64,000 bases of DNA from Phytoactinopolyspora mesophila (GCF_010122465.1 NZ_WLZY01000008.1:124001-188000); one strand, 5' to 3'; positions 9,488 through 19,754 are shown, numbered from the stretch's first letter. The notes: generated by a model from the letters alone, not told the origin. Numbers and translations are program-made.

Positions 9488-12378
9488 AGGGACCGAGTCC
9501 CGCCAGGTCCGATACGGGTCCGGATGGCCCGTCGTCCAGCAGCTCGTCCATTGACGAGGCGGCAGCCGGTCCCGCACACGTGAACCGAGGCTCCGGCAAC
9601 CATCATGTGTTGCCGGAGCACGAGGTCTTCCTCCTGTTCGAGACCGATCGGGAGCACGGGCTCGACGCGGACGAGGCACGACGGCGCCTGCATCAGATAG
9701 GCCCCAACGTGCTTCCCAGGCTCAGCCGGCGCGGCCCATTGGTCCGGCTATTGCTTCAGTTCCACCATCCGTTGATCTATGTGCTGCTGGCCGCGGCGGC
9801 CGCCACGACAGCGATCGGTGAGCTCGTCGACGCCAGTGTGATCCTGGCGGTGGTCGTCCTCAACGCGGGCATCGGCTACCTCCAGGAATCACGCGCGGAG
9901 CGAGCGCTAGATGCCCTGGTCGCCATGGTGCAGACCGAAGCGACTGTGGTGCGCAATGGCAGCAAGGTGCGCATCCCCTCCGAAGAGGTGGTTCCGGGCG
10001 ACGTGGTGGTGCTCGAAACGGGCGACAAAGTTCCGGCTGATCTGCGGCTGTTCGCGGTGCAGGAACTGCAGATCGACGAGTCGGCACTCACCGGCGAGTC
10101 CGTCCCCGTCGCCAAACAGTCGCTGAAGCTGCCGGCCGATACGGTGCTGGGAGACCGCGCCAACATGGCATACTCGACCAGCCTGGTCAGCCGTGGACAC
10201 GGCCGCGGCGTCGTCGTGGCAACCGGCGCCGACACCGAGATCGGCACGATCCACCGGCTGGTGGGCGAGGCCAAAACCCTCCAGACACCACTGACCCGCA
10301 AGATCGGCCGGTTCAGCCGGATTCTGACAGTCGCCATCCTCGTCCTGGCTGCCCTGACGTTCCTGCTCGGCCTGGCCCGCGGCGAGGACGCCGGCTACAT
10401 GCTCACGGCGGCGGTCGCGCTGGCCGTCGGCGCCATCCCCGAAGGGCTGCCGGCCGTGGTAACGATCACCCTGGCGATCGGGGTCGCCCGGATGGCGAAG
10501 CGGCAGGCGATCATCCGAAAGTTGCCGGCGGTCGAGACGCTCGGCAGCACTACGGTGATCGGAACGGATAAGACCGGCACACTGACCAGCAACGAAATGA
10601 CGGTCACCACCGTCGTGGCCGGCGACGAGACATTCACGATCACCGGCACCGGCTACGCGCCCGAGGGCACCATCCGGCTCGAATCCGCTCACACCAGCGC
10701 CGCGCACGCCGATGGTCTTTCACCCGACCGGTTTCCGGCGCTTCGCGAGTGCCTGCTGGCCGGGGTGCTGTGCAACGATTCCCACCTGAGTGAACACGAC
10801 GGCCGCTGGGGTATCACCGGAGACCCGACGGAAGCGGCGATGATCACGGCGGCCGCGAAGGCCGGGCTGCGCCAGGCGGAGGTCAACGACGAGTACCCGC
10901 GGCTGGAGTCACTGCCGTTCGATTCCGACCGCGGCTACATGGTGACCTTGCACCGCAAGCCCGGCGGCGGCACTGTCGCCTATCTCAAAGGGGCAGTCGA
11001 GCGGGTGCTGGCCATGGCCAACCAGGAGCTCGACGCCGACGGACAGCCGGCTCCGGTCGATCACGGCGCCGTGCATGCTCACACGGACCGCATGGCCTCG
11101 GTCGCCTTACGAGTGCTCGCGGTCGCCCGCGTAGACCTGGCGCCGCCGCCGTCAGTCGACCACACGGGCGTCACAACGCTGACCGAGCTATCCGACGAAC
11201 TACTCGCCGGAGCAAAAGTCACCGTGCTGGGTTTGCAAGCCATGTACGACCCGCCACGGCAGGACGCCATCGACGCGGTCGGCACCTGCTTGCACGCCGG
11301 TATCGAAGTCAAGATGATCACCGGCGACCACGCGGTCACGGCCAGGGCAATCGCCGAGCAGTTCGGCCTCAGCGGGCCAGCGGGGCAAGCCCTGGAGATC
11401 ATGACCGGACGTGAGCTCAGTGCATGCCCGGTCGACGAACTGCCCGAGGCGATCGAACGCACGACGGTGTTCGCGCGCGTCAGCCCGGAACAAAAACTCC
11501 GGCTGGTCGAGAGCATGCAGGCGCGTGGGCACGTGGTCGCGATGACTGGTGATGGGGTCAATGACGCCCCGGCGTTGCGGCGCGCGGACATCGGCGTGGC
11601 GATGGGTGTCGGCGGAACCGAGGTAGCGAAGGAAGCTGCCGACATGGTGCTCACCAACGACGACTTCGCCTCCATCGAGGCAGCCGTAGAAGAGGGCCGC
11701 GGCGTCTTCGACAATCTGCGCAAATTCATCACGTTCACCCTGCCCACCAGCATGGGCCAGGGGCTCGTCGTCCTGGCCGCGATCCTGTTCGCCACCCAGC
11801 TGCCGATTCTGCCGGTCCAGATCCTCTGGGTGAACATGATCACCGCGGTGGCGCTCGGTTTGGTGCTGGCGTTCGAACCGCTCGAGAAAGACATCATGGA
11901 TCGTGCGCCGATACCGCCTTCACGACCGCTGCTCACCGCTGCGCTCATGGGCAGGATCGGGCTGGTGTCGATCGTGATGCTGATCGGCGCGTTCTGGCTG
12001 TTCCATCTGGAACTGGACCGTGGGGCGTCGATCGAGGAAGCCCGGACCGTCGCGGTGAACGTCTTCATGCTGGTTCAGGCCGCCTATCTGCTCAGCTGCC
12101 GGTCGCTGGAGCGATCGTTCGTCCACGCCGGGGTGTTCAGCAATCCCTGGGTCGGCGTCGGAATCTCCGCCATGCTGTTGCTGCAGATCGCCTTCACCTA
12201 CGCGCCCTGGATGAACAGTCTCTTCCACAGCGCGCCGGTCGACGCCGGCAGCTGGCTGCGTGCCCTTGGCGTCGCTGTCGCCGCCTATGGTGTGGTCGGC
12301 GCCGAGAAGGCTATTCGCCGCCGGTTGTCATCCCGACCGGGCTACCCCGCGGTCAAAGGCTCCCACGCAGGGCACTAG
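9484..12378 (+). CDS. CtpF-like P2-type cation ATPase
   Basis: 964-residue P-type ATPase of the Ca2+/PMCA-like P2 group. It has the N-terminal cation-ATPase domain, the TGES actuator motif, PEGLP in helix M4 (about 319-323), the phosphorylated Asp362 in DKTGTLTS, and [11 protein letters not shown]. Helix M6 carries [16 protein letters not shown], close to the NMTTA-LGLMLAFEP form I associate with mycobacterial CtpF. The N-terminal ~45 residues are Ser/Pro-rich and probably disordered. GTG start overlapping the USP stop. Probable substrates are Ca2+ or other cations; the exact ion is unknown. Confidence 0.9.
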   Translation: MKGPSPARSDTGPDGPSSSSSSIDEAAAGPAHVNRGSGNHHVLPEHEVFLLFETDREHGLDADEARRRLHQIGPNVLPRLSRRGPLVRLLLQFHHPLIYVLLAAAAATTAIGELVDASVILAVVVLNAGIGYLQESRAERALDALVAMVQTEATVVRNGSKVRIPSEEVVPGDVVVLETGDKVPADLRLFAVQELQIDESALTGESVPVAKQSLKLPADTVLGDRANMAYSTSLVSRGHGRGVVVATGADTEIGTIHRLVGEAKTLQTPLTRKIGRFSRILTVAILVLAALTFLLGLARGEDAGYMLTAAVALAVGAIPEGLPAVVTITLAIGVARMAKRQAIIRKLPAVETLGSTTVIGTDKTGTLTSNEMTVTTVVAGDETFTITGTGYAPEGTIRLESAHTSAAHADGLSPDRFPALRECLLAGVLCNDSHLSEHDGRWGITGDPTEAAMITAAAKAGLRQAEVNDEYPRLESLPFDSDRGYMVTLHRKPGGGTVAYLKGAVERVLAMANQELDADGQPAPVDHGAVHAHTDRMASVALRVLAVARVDLAPPPSVDHTGVTTLTELSDELLAGAKVTVLGLQAMYDPPRQDAIDAVGTCLHAGIEVKMITGDHAVTARAIAEQFGLSGPAGQALEIMTGRELSACPVDELPEAIERTTVFARVSPEQKLRLVESMQARGHVVAMTGDGVNDAPALRRADIGVAMGVGGTEVAKEAADMVLTNDDFASIEAAVEEGRGVFDNLRKFITFTLPTSMGQGLVVLAAILFATQLPILPVQILWVNMITAVALGLVLAFEPLEKDIMDRAPIPPSRPLLTAALMGRIGLVSIVMLIGAFWLFHLELDRGASIEEARTVAVNVFMLVQAAYLLSCRSLERSFVHAGVFSNPWVGVGISAMLLLQIAFTYAPWMNSLFHSAPVDAGSWLRALGVAVAAYGVVGAEKAIRRRLSSRPGYPAVKGSHAGH

Positions 12379-12390
12379 TCCCCGGAAAAA

Positions 12391-12403
12391 GGACCTTCGG
12401 CCT
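12391..12403. promoter_or_regulatory. candidate autoregulatory DevR-type operator
   Basis: GGACC-TTC-GGCCT, the reverse complement of AGGCC-GAA-GGTCC, 37 bp upstream of the DevR-like gene's GTG and 12 bp after the ATPase stop. Its position suggests autoregulation. Confidence 0.5.
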
Positions 12404-12439
12404 GGTCGGTACCCTGTCCAAGGCACTACCGTCGTCTAT

Positions 12440-13132
12440 GTGAGCGAACAGATCCCGCAGCCCGAACCAGATCGAGTCATCAAAGTCTTCCTCTTGGACG
12501 ACCACGAGGTGGTCCGCCGCGGGGTCGCCTCGTTGCTCGAGATCGAGCCGGACATCACCGTGATCGGCGAGGCCGGGACCGCGGACCAGGCCATGGCGCG
12601 AATCCCCGCGCTCAAGCCGGACGTGGCGATCCTGGATGTCCGGTTGCCCGACGGTGACGGCGTCACGGTGTGCCGCGAGATACGCTCTCGCCTGCCAGGG
12701 CTGGCCTGCCTGATGCTGACCTCCTTCGCCGACGACGACGCCCTGTTCGATGCCGTCATGGCCGGGGCCTCAGGGTATGTGCTCAAGCAGATCCACGGCA
12801 CCGACCTGGTGGGCGCGGTACGGTCACTGGCCGCGGGGCAGTCATTGCTGGACCCGGAGAGCACGTCCCGAATGCTCCAGCGGTTGCGCGACAAGGCCAG
12901 CCGGAAGGACCCGCTGGCGGCGCTGTCCGAGCAGGAGCGCAAGATTCTCGACCTGATCGGCGAGGGCCTGACCAATCGTCAGATCGGCGAGCGGATGTTC
13001 CTGGCCGAGAAGACGGTCAAGAACTACGTCTCCAACCTGCTGGCCAAACTCGACATGAATCGACGCACGCAGGCCGCGGCGTTCTCCGCACAGCTCAAAG
13101 CCGAGTCGGCACGGAACAATCGAGATTCCTGA
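12440..13132 (+). CDS. devR: DevR/DosR-like response regulator
   Basis: 230-residue NarL-family regulator. The receiver domain has LLDDHEVVRRGVASLL and phosphoacceptor Asp66 in ILDVRLP. The C-terminal helix-turn-helix reads RMFLAEKTVKNYVSNLLAKL, then RRTQAAAF, nearly the signature of mycobacterial DevR/DosR. I chose GTG at 12440 because upstream in-frame sequence overlaps the ATPase and is not regulator-like. The nearest DevS-like kinase is 6.6 kb away on the other strand. It is expected to bind the 5-3-5 palindromes listed here, including its own promoter, but this is inference. Confidence 0.92.
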   Translation: MSEQIPQPEPDRVIKVFLLDDHEVVRRGVASLLEIEPDITVIGEAGTADQAMARIPALKPDVAILDVRLPDGDGVTVCREIRSRLPGLACLMLTSFADDDALFDAVMAGASGYVLKQIHGTDLVGAVRSLAAGQSLLDPESTSRMLQRLRDKASRKDPLAALSEQERKILDLIGEGLTNRQIGERMFLAEKTVKNYVSNLLAKLDMNRRTQAAAFSAQLKAESARNNRDS

Positions 13133-13561
13133 CACCGATCCGCGATACCAACCACCACAGCCACGCTGCCAGACCTGGTGCGGTGGTCGTGAAGATCGTC
13201 GTTCCAGACACAGCCAACCCGGTGGCCGGCGCACCAATCACGGAGCACGCCGACCATCCAGACGGCATGACAAGAACGCACAACACAACCCGGGGCACCT
13301 ACTGACAACCACGGAAGAACCCCCCCGTAACCCTCCCGAACACCTACACATGTGCCACAAGAGCACCTAAAAGTCGTAGAAATAGGGCGTTAGGCCCTGG
13401 TCTCCGCTTGCTCGTTCGCACACAATGGATAAGTGCCCTGAGGTCGTACACCTTCTTAGGACACGTCGATGCTCGGCAGTCCGATTTGCGACGCGGCGAG
13501 CGCGGGGGGCCTGAACAACAACGCTCCCCGCCTATCGTCCACTTCGTCGGGGGGCGTGGGG
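13133..13561. other. intergenic region without a recognisable gene
   Basis: About 430 bp between the DevR-like and SARP genes. I see no convincing coding frame, RNA gene or palindrome. It should contain the SARP promoter; a C-rich run (CCCCCCC) lies near 13321. In-frame extension of the SARP gene back to 13469 is possible. Confidence 0.5.
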
Positions 13562-14281
13562 ATGACAGAGCGTCTGGCCAACAGGCTGAGCCTGTTCGGT
13601 TGCTGGCAGTTGCTACATGGCCGCCATATCGTCGAGGTTCCTGCCCGGAGCCGCCGGCTGATGGCCTTTCTCGCCCTGCGCGGCCGCCGGTCACGCGCCT
13701 TCGTCGCAGGTGCGCTCTGGCCCGACGTGGACGAACACCGCGCGCAGGCGAGCCTGCGGGCCGCGCTGTCGTTCCTACACCGGCATGCGCCCGAACTCGT
13801 TCTTACGACACCAAGCGAACTGTGGCTGGCCGAGCACGTCTCCGTCGACGTCCACACGTTCCGTCTCAACGCAAACCGGGTGCTGACCAGCCAGACTCTG
13901 CCCGATCTCTCGCATCCGTCCAGGTGGTCCATCATCGTCGGCGGCGACCTCCTACCCGGATGGTACGACGACTGGGTCCGCCTCGAACGGGACCGGATCC
14001 ATCACACCAGGCTCCACGTACTCGAGACACTGGCTTGTCGCCTCGCCGAAGCGGAGTCGTTCGCCCAAGCCCTCGAGTGCGCCCTGACAGCTGTCGAGAT
14101 CGACCCGCTCCGCGAGAGCGCACGCAGGTCGCTCATCCAGGTTCACCTCGCTGAAGGGAACACCGTAGAGGCCGTCCGCGAGTACCGGCGGTTCAGTTCG
14201 ATTCTCGACGCGGAACTCGGCATCAAGCCGACCTCACAATTGACGAGCATGCTCGGCACCACGTTGAGTCAGCTGGTGTGA
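13562..14281 (+). CDS. small SARP-type transcriptional activator
   Basis: About 239 residues from ATG 13562 (an in-frame start at 13469 would add 31 unconserved residues). An OmpR-like winged helix (LSLFGCWQLLHGRHIV, then RRLMAFLALRGRRSR and LWPD) is followed by a bacterial transcriptional activator domain (about 100-235) with the two-helix repeat LERDRIHHTRLHVLETLA and ECALTAVEIDPLRESARR. There is no ATPase or TPR extension, so this is a compact SARP. Such proteins activate nearby biosynthetic genes. It converges on the glycan cluster, ending 2 bp from the GH18 stop. Confidence 0.85.
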   Translation: MTERLANRLSLFGCWQLLHGRHIVEVPARSRRLMAFLALRGRRSRAFVAGALWPDVDEHRAQASLRAALSFLHRHAPELVLTTPSELWLAEHVSVDVHTFRLNANRVLTSQTLPDLSHPSRWSIIVGGDLLPGWYDDWVRLERDRIHHTRLHVLETLACRLAEAESFAQALECALTAVEIDPLRESARRSLIQVHLAEGNTVEAVREYRRFSSILDAELGIKPTSQLTSMLGTTLSQLV

Positions 14282-14283
14282 CC

Positions 14284-15414
14284 TCAGGGCTCGTCCAGGA
14301 CTGACGGCAGCTGCCGCCACACGTTCGCGTCCTCGCCGCCGAGCCTCCAGAAGAACACACCGCCGAGGTTGTACTCGCTCACCAGCTCGAGTTTGGCCCC
14401 CACGCTCACCGCGTCCTCGAACCATATCTCGTGCTGGTTGCCATGCGCGCTGTGAAAGGTCAGCCACGGCGACCCATCATCGCTACGCTGGACCGGCGCG
14501 TCGTACTCCTCGGAGCGGGCCATCGCGTCGGTGTAGTCGATGGTGATGCCCTGCCCGTTTACCCAGTCATAGCCGAGCAGCACAATGCCAAGGATCACCT
14601 TGTCCGGCGGTATCTGGGTCACGGTCCATTCCAGTACGTCGTCGACCCAGTCACGCGGTGCGACCGGACCTGGCGGCGAGCTCTCCCAGGAATAGTCGTA
14701 GGTCATCACCCGCACCTGGTCGGCGATTCGCCCGATGGCCTGGTAATCCTGAGCCTCGTTGCGCGCGGCGTACCCCTCGTCCGACGTTTTCGCATGCAAC
14801 GCGACGGTGAGCACCTTGTCCTCCGCTTGCAGCCGGTTCGCCAGGTCGGTCAGGAAGTCGGTGAAGGCCTCCCGGTCGGCGGCTTCGAGGTGCTCGTAGT
14901 CCACATCGATCCCGTCGTATCGCTCGGCCACAGCCAGGCTCACGAGTTCGTCCACATGGGTGCCGCGGCGTGCGGGATCATGGAGCACGGCCTGTACCGC
15001 TGCCGCGTCCCACTCCCCGTTTCGCAGGTTGGTGACGGTGGGAATGACGCGTACACCACGGCGGCTGGCCTCCCGCACGGCCTCGGTGTCCACGGTCACA
15101 TGAGTGTCGTCGGCGAGCACAACCTCGCCCGTGGGTTCAATCGAATACCAGACGGGACTCACCTCGTCCAGCAGGTCAGACTGCTCCCACAGGACGTCGA
15201 ACGCACGTTCCTGATCCCAGTACGGCACATACCCGATGACCAATGGGTGACCCGGATCAGCAACGGGGGATTCCTCCGGGCTGGACGGGCTCGGGCTCCG
15301 CGCGATGCCCACCAGGAGCGCCAGCACGGCCACCACAGTCACGGCGGCTCCCGCCATCAGGACCGCCAGTGCTTTAGAGCGCATCCGCCGATGTCGCGCC
15401 ATCCGGAAGATCAC
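14284..15414 (-). CDS. secreted or membrane-anchored GH18 glycosidase
   Basis: 376 residues. An N-terminal hydrophobic helix (about 15-38) follows Arg-rich residues, giving a signal anchor. The catalytic barrel has the family-18 motif DGIDVDYE (167-174) with Glu174 as the acid, preceded by GYVPYWDQ and followed by VMTYDYSWESSPPGP and the C-terminal GGVFFWRLGGED. Sequence style is nearer to YaaH/SpoIVFB-type spore and peptidoglycan glucosaminidases than to large chitinases. It overlaps the GT2 gene by 4 bp, so it is coupled to polymer synthesis and may trim or release that polymer. Confidence 0.88.
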   Translation of the reverse strand: MIFRMARHRRMRSKALAVLMAGAAVTVVAVLALLVGIARSPSPSSPEESPVADPGHPLVIGYVPYWDQERAFDVLWEQSDLLDEVSPVWYSIEPTGEVVLADDTHVTVDTEAVREASRRGVRVIPTVTNLRNGEWDAAAVQAVLHDPARRGTHVDELVSLAVAERYDGIDVDYEHLEAADREAFTDFLTDLANRLQAEDKVLTVALHAKTSDEGYAARNEAQDYQAIGRIADQVRVMTYDYSWESSPPGPVAPRDWVDDVLEWTVTQIPPDKVILGIVLLGYDWVNGQGITIDYTDAMARSEEYDAPVQRSDDGSPWLTFHSAHGNQHEIWFEDAVSVGAKLELVSEYNLGGVFFWRLGGEDANVWRQLPSVLDEP

Positions 15415-16808
15415 GGCTGCGGACCAGCCCCGTCGGGTGACGACGGCGGCCCGGCATCAGGCGGCACACCACCGATCACACGACGCGATTGAACATCCGC
15501 ATCACCGGCAGACGCCACCGGCCGACGTGCCGGGCTCTTCCATTGTCCGCTCGACCGCGTCGACCAGGCTTGCGGCAGCGTCCTCAACACGGCCGACGCG
15601 TCGACCGCCTTCAGGACCAGAAAACCCAGGCCGTACAGCAGAAGACTGGGCCGCCGCACCGCGATCGCAGTCACACACGTCAGCAAGTAGTCCGGCAGGA
15701 ACAGGAACAACAGCAGCGTCGTCCACCCGATGGACGCATCGAACCCTGCGTGTGCTTCAAGCAGCCACGCCCAGGTGACGCCGGCGTTGACGGCGAACGT
15801 CGTCAACGCCCATGCCGTCATCACACCGGTCAGCAGGACCAGGGCGATACTCGCGACCAGGACCTCGGCCAGGAAGAGCAGCAGCGCAGCCGAGAACCAG
15901 CTACGCCAGTAACCATGCCGGCGCACTGTCTGCCAGAATCCCAAGAACCATCGACTGACTTGCCGGTAGTAGTCCCGGAAGTTGTCCGGGTCCTGCGTCG
16001 TCGCGTTGACTCCCGGCCGGAACGCGATCTTCCCCAGACCCTTGCGGTGGATCTCGAAGGTCATATTGAAGTCCTCGATCACGAGGCCCGGCGGGTTCAG
16101 GTCCATCCCACGCAGCACCCGCGTCCGATACATGCTGGCGAACCCCGGGACGATCGACGTCACGTTGGTCCAGCGCCAGGTTTGCCCGTACTTGAGCCAC
16201 TGCATCACGGCATACACACGGGTGCGGTGAGAGACCAGGAAGCGGCCCATGGCCGAGAGTTCTTGGGGCCGCCAGCTGGCCTTCGCATACCCCGCCAGCG
16301 CGACCACCCCGGGCTCGTCCAACATGACCAGTCCGCGCTTCAGGTAGTTCTGATCCAGCACTGTGTCCGCGTCGACGATCAGGAGCACCTCGAATCGGCC
16401 GGGGAGATCGAAGCGTTCCACCACGGCCTCGATCCCGCCGGCCTTTCCTCTGCCCGGGTTGAGTTCCAACACCTGAACCCCCGCCGCGCGCGCGATCTCG
16501 GCCGTCGCGTCGGCGCACCCGTCGGCTACGACGTGGATGTTGCCCGCCGGGACGAGCCGCAACGCGGACTCGATGGATGCCGCGATCACCGGTTCCTCGT
16601 TGTGGGCGGGGATCAGCACCGCCACATCGGCAGGTTTCAGTCGACCCTCGTCCTTCTCCGCGGGGTCAGTTCCGGCTTCCGCACCGCCCTCGTGATCGCC
16701 CCTCACCGGCCACGTGATCCATCGCTCGGTGCCATACCGCACCAACCCCACCACCGACCACAGGGCTAGATTCACCCCTACGACCAGGAACAGGAAGGGG
16801 ACTTCCAT
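15411..16808 (-). CDS. processive family 2 glycosyltransferase
   Basis: 465-residue membrane GT2. One N-terminal helix (3-25) precedes a cytosolic GT-A domain with PAHNEE, Asp96, the DAD pair (146-148), ED at 245-246 and QVSRW (283-287), the set found in hyaluronan, cellulose and poly-GlcNAc synthases. Three or four helices follow (about 300-420). Such enzymes polymerise a sugar and pass it through the membrane. The product is unknown; a hexosamine polymer would suit the deacetylase and GH18 neighbours. The C-terminal ~45 residues are Pro/Ser/Gly-rich. Confidence 0.9.
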   Translation of the reverse strand: MEVPFLFLVVGVNLALWSVVGLVRYGTERWITWPVRGDHEGGAEAGTDPAEKDEGRLKPADVAVLIPAHNEEPVIAASIESALRLVPAGNIHVVADGCADATAEIARAAGVQVLELNPGRGKAGGIEAVVERFDLPGRFEVLLIVDADTVLDQNYLKRGLVMLDEPGVVALAGYAKASWRPQELSAMGRFLVSHRTRVYAVMQWLKYGQTWRWTNVTSIVPGFASMYRTRVLRGMDLNPPGLVIEDFNMTFEIHRKGLGKIAFRPGVNATTQDPDNFRDYYRQVSRWFLGFWQTVRRHGYWRSWFSAALLLFLAEVLVASIALVLLTGVMTAWALTTFAVNAGVTWAWLLEAHAGFDASIGWTTLLLFLFLPDYLLTCVTAIAVRRPSLLLYGLGFLVLKAVDASAVLRTLPQAWSTRSSGQWKSPARRPVASAGDADVQSRRVIGGVPPDAGPPSSPDGAGPQP

Positions 16809-17002
16809 CAGGTGCCCCTCAGCCGCCGCGCGTCGGCTCAGAGGCCGCGCAGAATGGGGCGCCTGACAGCGAGCGGGGTCGGGCGCCTGGATGGCAAGGC
16901 GGAGGAAGGAGTCGCACTGGGTTTGTGCGACGACTGACGATCAACGCCTTCCATTCTCGGACAGCTGGCATGCTCGGGCCTGCTCGCCAGGCGACTCCCA
17001 TC

Positions 17003-17749
17003 TTAGGCATGCGAGCCCACCGCGGACAGCACATCGATCTCCTCATGCCGGCGCCGGCCGGCAAGGATCTCAGCCGTTTCGGTCCCACAGGAGAACAGCA
17101 TGTCGATCGCCGCGAGGTTCGCGATGAACTCGTCGCCGATCTGTTCGTAGACCGGATGTTCGAACATCTGCGCTTCGACTCGCAGGCCGGCACGGTGCAT
17201 GACCGTCCAGTCGACATAGCGCCGTTCAGTGCCATAGGTGCTCGTCAGATGCGTGGTTCCGCCCACCGCCTGAACAAGCTGGACGAGCCGCTGCGTCGTG
17301 TCCCCGCTGTGCGGTAACGTGCTGGCCCGCACGATCCGCACCGGCGTCTCCAGGTATTCACACAGTGCCTTGATGATGTCGAGGTTCAGGTCCGCGAGCT
17401 TCTCCTGGTCCCGCCCATAGACCTCCTCGAGAATGGGATAGATTTCGTCGAAGTACGGCATTGAGCCGTACGACAATCGCAGGCGTCGCAGGTGTTGCCG
17501 GCGAAACGGCTGCGCGTTCTCGATCCGGACGTCTTGAATGAGCTGTTGGACTCCACGGACATGTCGTACTGGCACCGACAGCCACATCGGACCCGTCGGT
17601 GTCTTGATCTTCTGCCGGGCGTGGTATTCACTCTTCGTGTACTGCACGGTGTCGAACGCCACGTACACGTCGCTGGCCAGGATCTTGTCCAGCAGCCGCA
17701 GCCAGGGCTGGAAGTTCGGCTGATGCACCGAGACAACCACGTCTTTCAT
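17003..17749 (-). CDS. WbqC-like family protein
   Basis: 248 residues matching the WbqC family, first noted in O-antigen clusters: VSVHQPNFQPWLRLLDKI at the start, DTVQYTKSEYHARQKIKTP, LSVPV, and HPVYEQIGDEFIANLAAIDMLF near the end. The family is linked to amino-sugar or amino-acid decoration of glycans, but its chemistry is not settled. It sits 31 bp downstream of the PIG-L gene on the same strand, and 194 bp upstream of GT2, a gap that may hold a separate promoter. Confidence 0.87.
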   Translation of the reverse strand: MKDVVVSVHQPNFQPWLRLLDKILASDVYVAFDTVQYTKSEYHARQKIKTPTGPMWLSVPVRHVRGVQQLIQDVRIENAQPFRRQHLRRLRLSYGSMPYFDEIYPILEEVYGRDQEKLADLNLDIIKALCEYLETPVRIVRASTLPHSGDTTQRLVQLVQAVGGTTHLTSTYGTERRYVDWTVMHRAGLRVEAQMFEHPVYEQIGDEFIANLAAIDMLFSCGTETAEILAGRRRHEEIDVLSAVGSHA

Positions 17750-17780
17750 CGCAGTTCACCTCCTCATCGCAACAGCACCG

Positions 17781-18515
17781 CTAGACCAGTGCCCGGAGCA
17801 CGGCGAACCCCTCGGCCGCTTCGACACTGACCTCGCGACCACGCAACATCGTGGCCATCTCCAAGCCTTCCGGGCTGCCGTGGTAGATCGGCGGCCGGAC
17901 CTGAGACGCGTGTAGGCGCATGGCTTGGATCTTGACGTCGAGGAACCGGGAGATGTCGACGAACCAGTTCGGACGGAACCGCTCATGATCGAACGACCAG
18001 AACAACGACGTGTTGTCATATGCCAACACGAACGGGACCAGGTGCCGCTCACCCGGGACACCAGGCCGTGTGGCGGTGACACACGCGCGGTACAGGGCCT
18101 CGTGATCCTGGTTGTAACTCGGCGCCGGGATCAGGATCATCGTCGGCTCGATCCGGTCGATCGACAGCCGCCCCTTCGACTCCACGAGGCCAACCAGCTG
18201 CTTACGTGGGACGACATCAAGAGCGAGATGAGCTTCCGGGTCCGCGAGCAGCACGTCCCAGTCGTCCACTTTCAGCAGCCTCATCACGGCTTCGAACTCG
18301 CCCATCCGGGTGCCGCGAGAAACCAGCTTGACCTTGTTACCGGCGTCATCCGCACCGAAATGCCGCAGGTCGGCCGCTGTGGCCAGCACCACGTACACTT
18401 CACCGCCGAGTGACTTGATCCGGGCGATAGTTCCGGCGCAGCCGTACGTCTCGTCGTCGGCATGTGGGGTGATGACCAGGACGCGCTGCCGAGCCAGGAA
18501 ATCGTCACCAAACAT
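17781..18515 (-). CDS. PIG-L/LmbE-family deacetylase
   Basis: 244 residues with the zinc-binding start ITPHADDETYGCAGT (His18, Asp20, Asp21 region) typical of N-acetylglucosamine deacetylases of the PIG-L/MshB/LmbE family. A later His-rich segment (NQDHEALYRACVTAT) supplies the third metal ligand. It likely removes an acetyl group from a GlcNAc-type sugar or lipid-linked sugar. It overlaps the upstream epimerase gene by 11 bp, so the two are translationally coupled. Confidence 0.9.
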   Translation of the reverse strand: MFGDDFLARQRVLVITPHADDETYGCAGTIARIKSLGGEVYVVLATAADLRHFGADDAGNKVKLVSRGTRMGEFEAVMRLLKVDDWDVLLADPEAHLALDVVPRKQLVGLVESKGRLSIDRIEPTMILIPAPSYNQDHEALYRACVTATRPGVPGERHLVPFVLAYDNTSLFWSFDHERFRPNWFVDISRFLDVKIQAMRLHASQVRPPIYHGSPEGLEMATMLRGREVSVEAAEGFAVLRALV

Positions 18516-19602
18516 CGCTGTCTCCAGCGAAACCGGCCACGACCGGAACCGGCCTATCGCCGTTGACCCGCAGTGCGGCGGTCAGCTGATCCTGGATGAC
18601 GCTCCTGATGATGTCGTCGAGGTTGCGTTGAGGATCGAAGCCAACGGTGTTTCGCGCGCGACTGATGTCCGGCACCCTGCGCATGGTGTCCTCGAATCCA
18701 GCGCCGTAGGCATCTTCGTACCGGATGCGGCGGATGGCGCTCGGTGATCCGGACAACGCGATGACCCGTTCCGCGAGATGCTGGATGGTGACTTCCTCGG
18801 GCCGGCCGATGTTGAACGCCTGCCCATAGGTAGCGGGGTCGGCCACCAGCGCGACAAGACCTTCGACCGCATCGCTGACATGACAGAAACTGCGCGTCTG
18901 CTGGCCATCGCCGTACACGGTCAGCGGCTCGCCGTTGATCGCCTGGCTGACGAACCTGGGAATCACCATGCCGTAGCGGCCGGTCTGCCGCGGGCCCGCC
19001 ACATTGAACAGCCGTGCGATCACGGTGGGGACACCAAGCTCGGCCCAGTACAGGAACGCCATCGTCTCGTCGAGCGCCTTTGCCTCCGCGTAGGACCATC
19101 GCCGGACTTGTGGTGATCCGACCACCCTGTCCTGTGTCTCGCTCAAGGTGGCGGCCGGGTTTTTCCCGTAGATCTCGCTCGTCGAAGCGATCAGAGTCCT
19201 GGTGCGATGCCGGTACGCACATTCGAGGACGATCTCGGTGCCGTGCACGTTGGTCCGGATACCTTCTAGCGCCCGGGCCAGAATGAGTTCCACCCCTACG
19301 GCTGCCGCGAGATGGAACACCACGTCCGATCGCGAGACGAGGGCGTCCATCAGGCGCTCATCGAGAATCGACCCCCGGACAAAGGCGAAACCGGGCCGGT
19401 CTTCCAGGTGCTCGATGTTGGCACGACTGCCCGTCGACAAGTCGTCCAGGGCAGTGACCTGGTGGCCGTCAGCCAGAAGGCGTTCAGCCAGATGTCCACC
19501 CACGAATCCGGCACCGCCGGTAATCAACGCCCGTATTCCACCTGGCCTGCTTGTCTGGCCTTCCGGCCACCAGCTGACGTCTGCTCTCGGACTCGTTTCC
19601 AT
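18505..19602 (-). CDS. NAD-dependent epimerase/dehydratase (extended SDR)
   Basis: 365 residues from ATG 19602, which has GGAGGGGGAG just upstream; longer in-frame starts lack this. Rossmann motif GGAGFVGG (about 29-36), ALDDLSTG, and the catalytic Y-x-x-x-K in SYAEAKALDE are present, with Ser/Thr in STSEIYG. NVAGPRQ and GDGQQTRSFCHVSD are typical of UDP-glucose 4-epimerase or UDP-glucuronate decarboxylase-like enzymes. It likely supplies an activated sugar for the GT2. First gene of the glycan run. Confidence 0.88.
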   Translation of the reverse strand: METSPRADVSWWPEGQTSRPGGIRALITGGAGFVGGHLAERLLADGHQVTALDDLSTGSRANIEHLEDRPGFAFVRGSILDERLMDALVSRSDVVFHLAAAVGVELILARALEGIRTNVHGTEIVLECAYRHRTRTLIASTSEIYGKNPAATLSETQDRVVGSPQVRRWSYAEAKALDETMAFLYWAELGVPTVIARLFNVAGPRQTGRYGMVIPRFVSQAINGEPLTVYGDGQQTRSFCHVSDAVEGLVALVADPATYGQAFNIGRPEEVTIQHLAERVIALSGSPSAIRRIRYEDAYGAGFEDTMRRVPDISRARNTVGFDPQRNLDDIIRSVIQDQLTAALRVNGDRPVPVVAGFAGDSDVW

Positions 19603-19754
19603 CGCGCTCCCCCTCCGTTCGGATTCCACGGCAGTGCCGCAAGACCCAGTAAGCCAGGCAGGACGCGACTGGGACGTGACCGAAACGTGACGGGCCCGCA
19701 CCACAAGTGCAGGCGACTAGGGAAGGGAACCGCAGAAGGATGCCGCGCCGGCAG

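Noticed and set aside
15489-16769. 426-codon open frame opposite the GT2 gene
   Set aside because: The opposite strand encodes all GT2 motifs; this frame has none.
16819-17235. 138-codon minus-strand frame between GT2 and the WbqC-like gene
   Set aside because: Most of it is another frame of the WbqC-like coding sequence; its composition is not protein-like.
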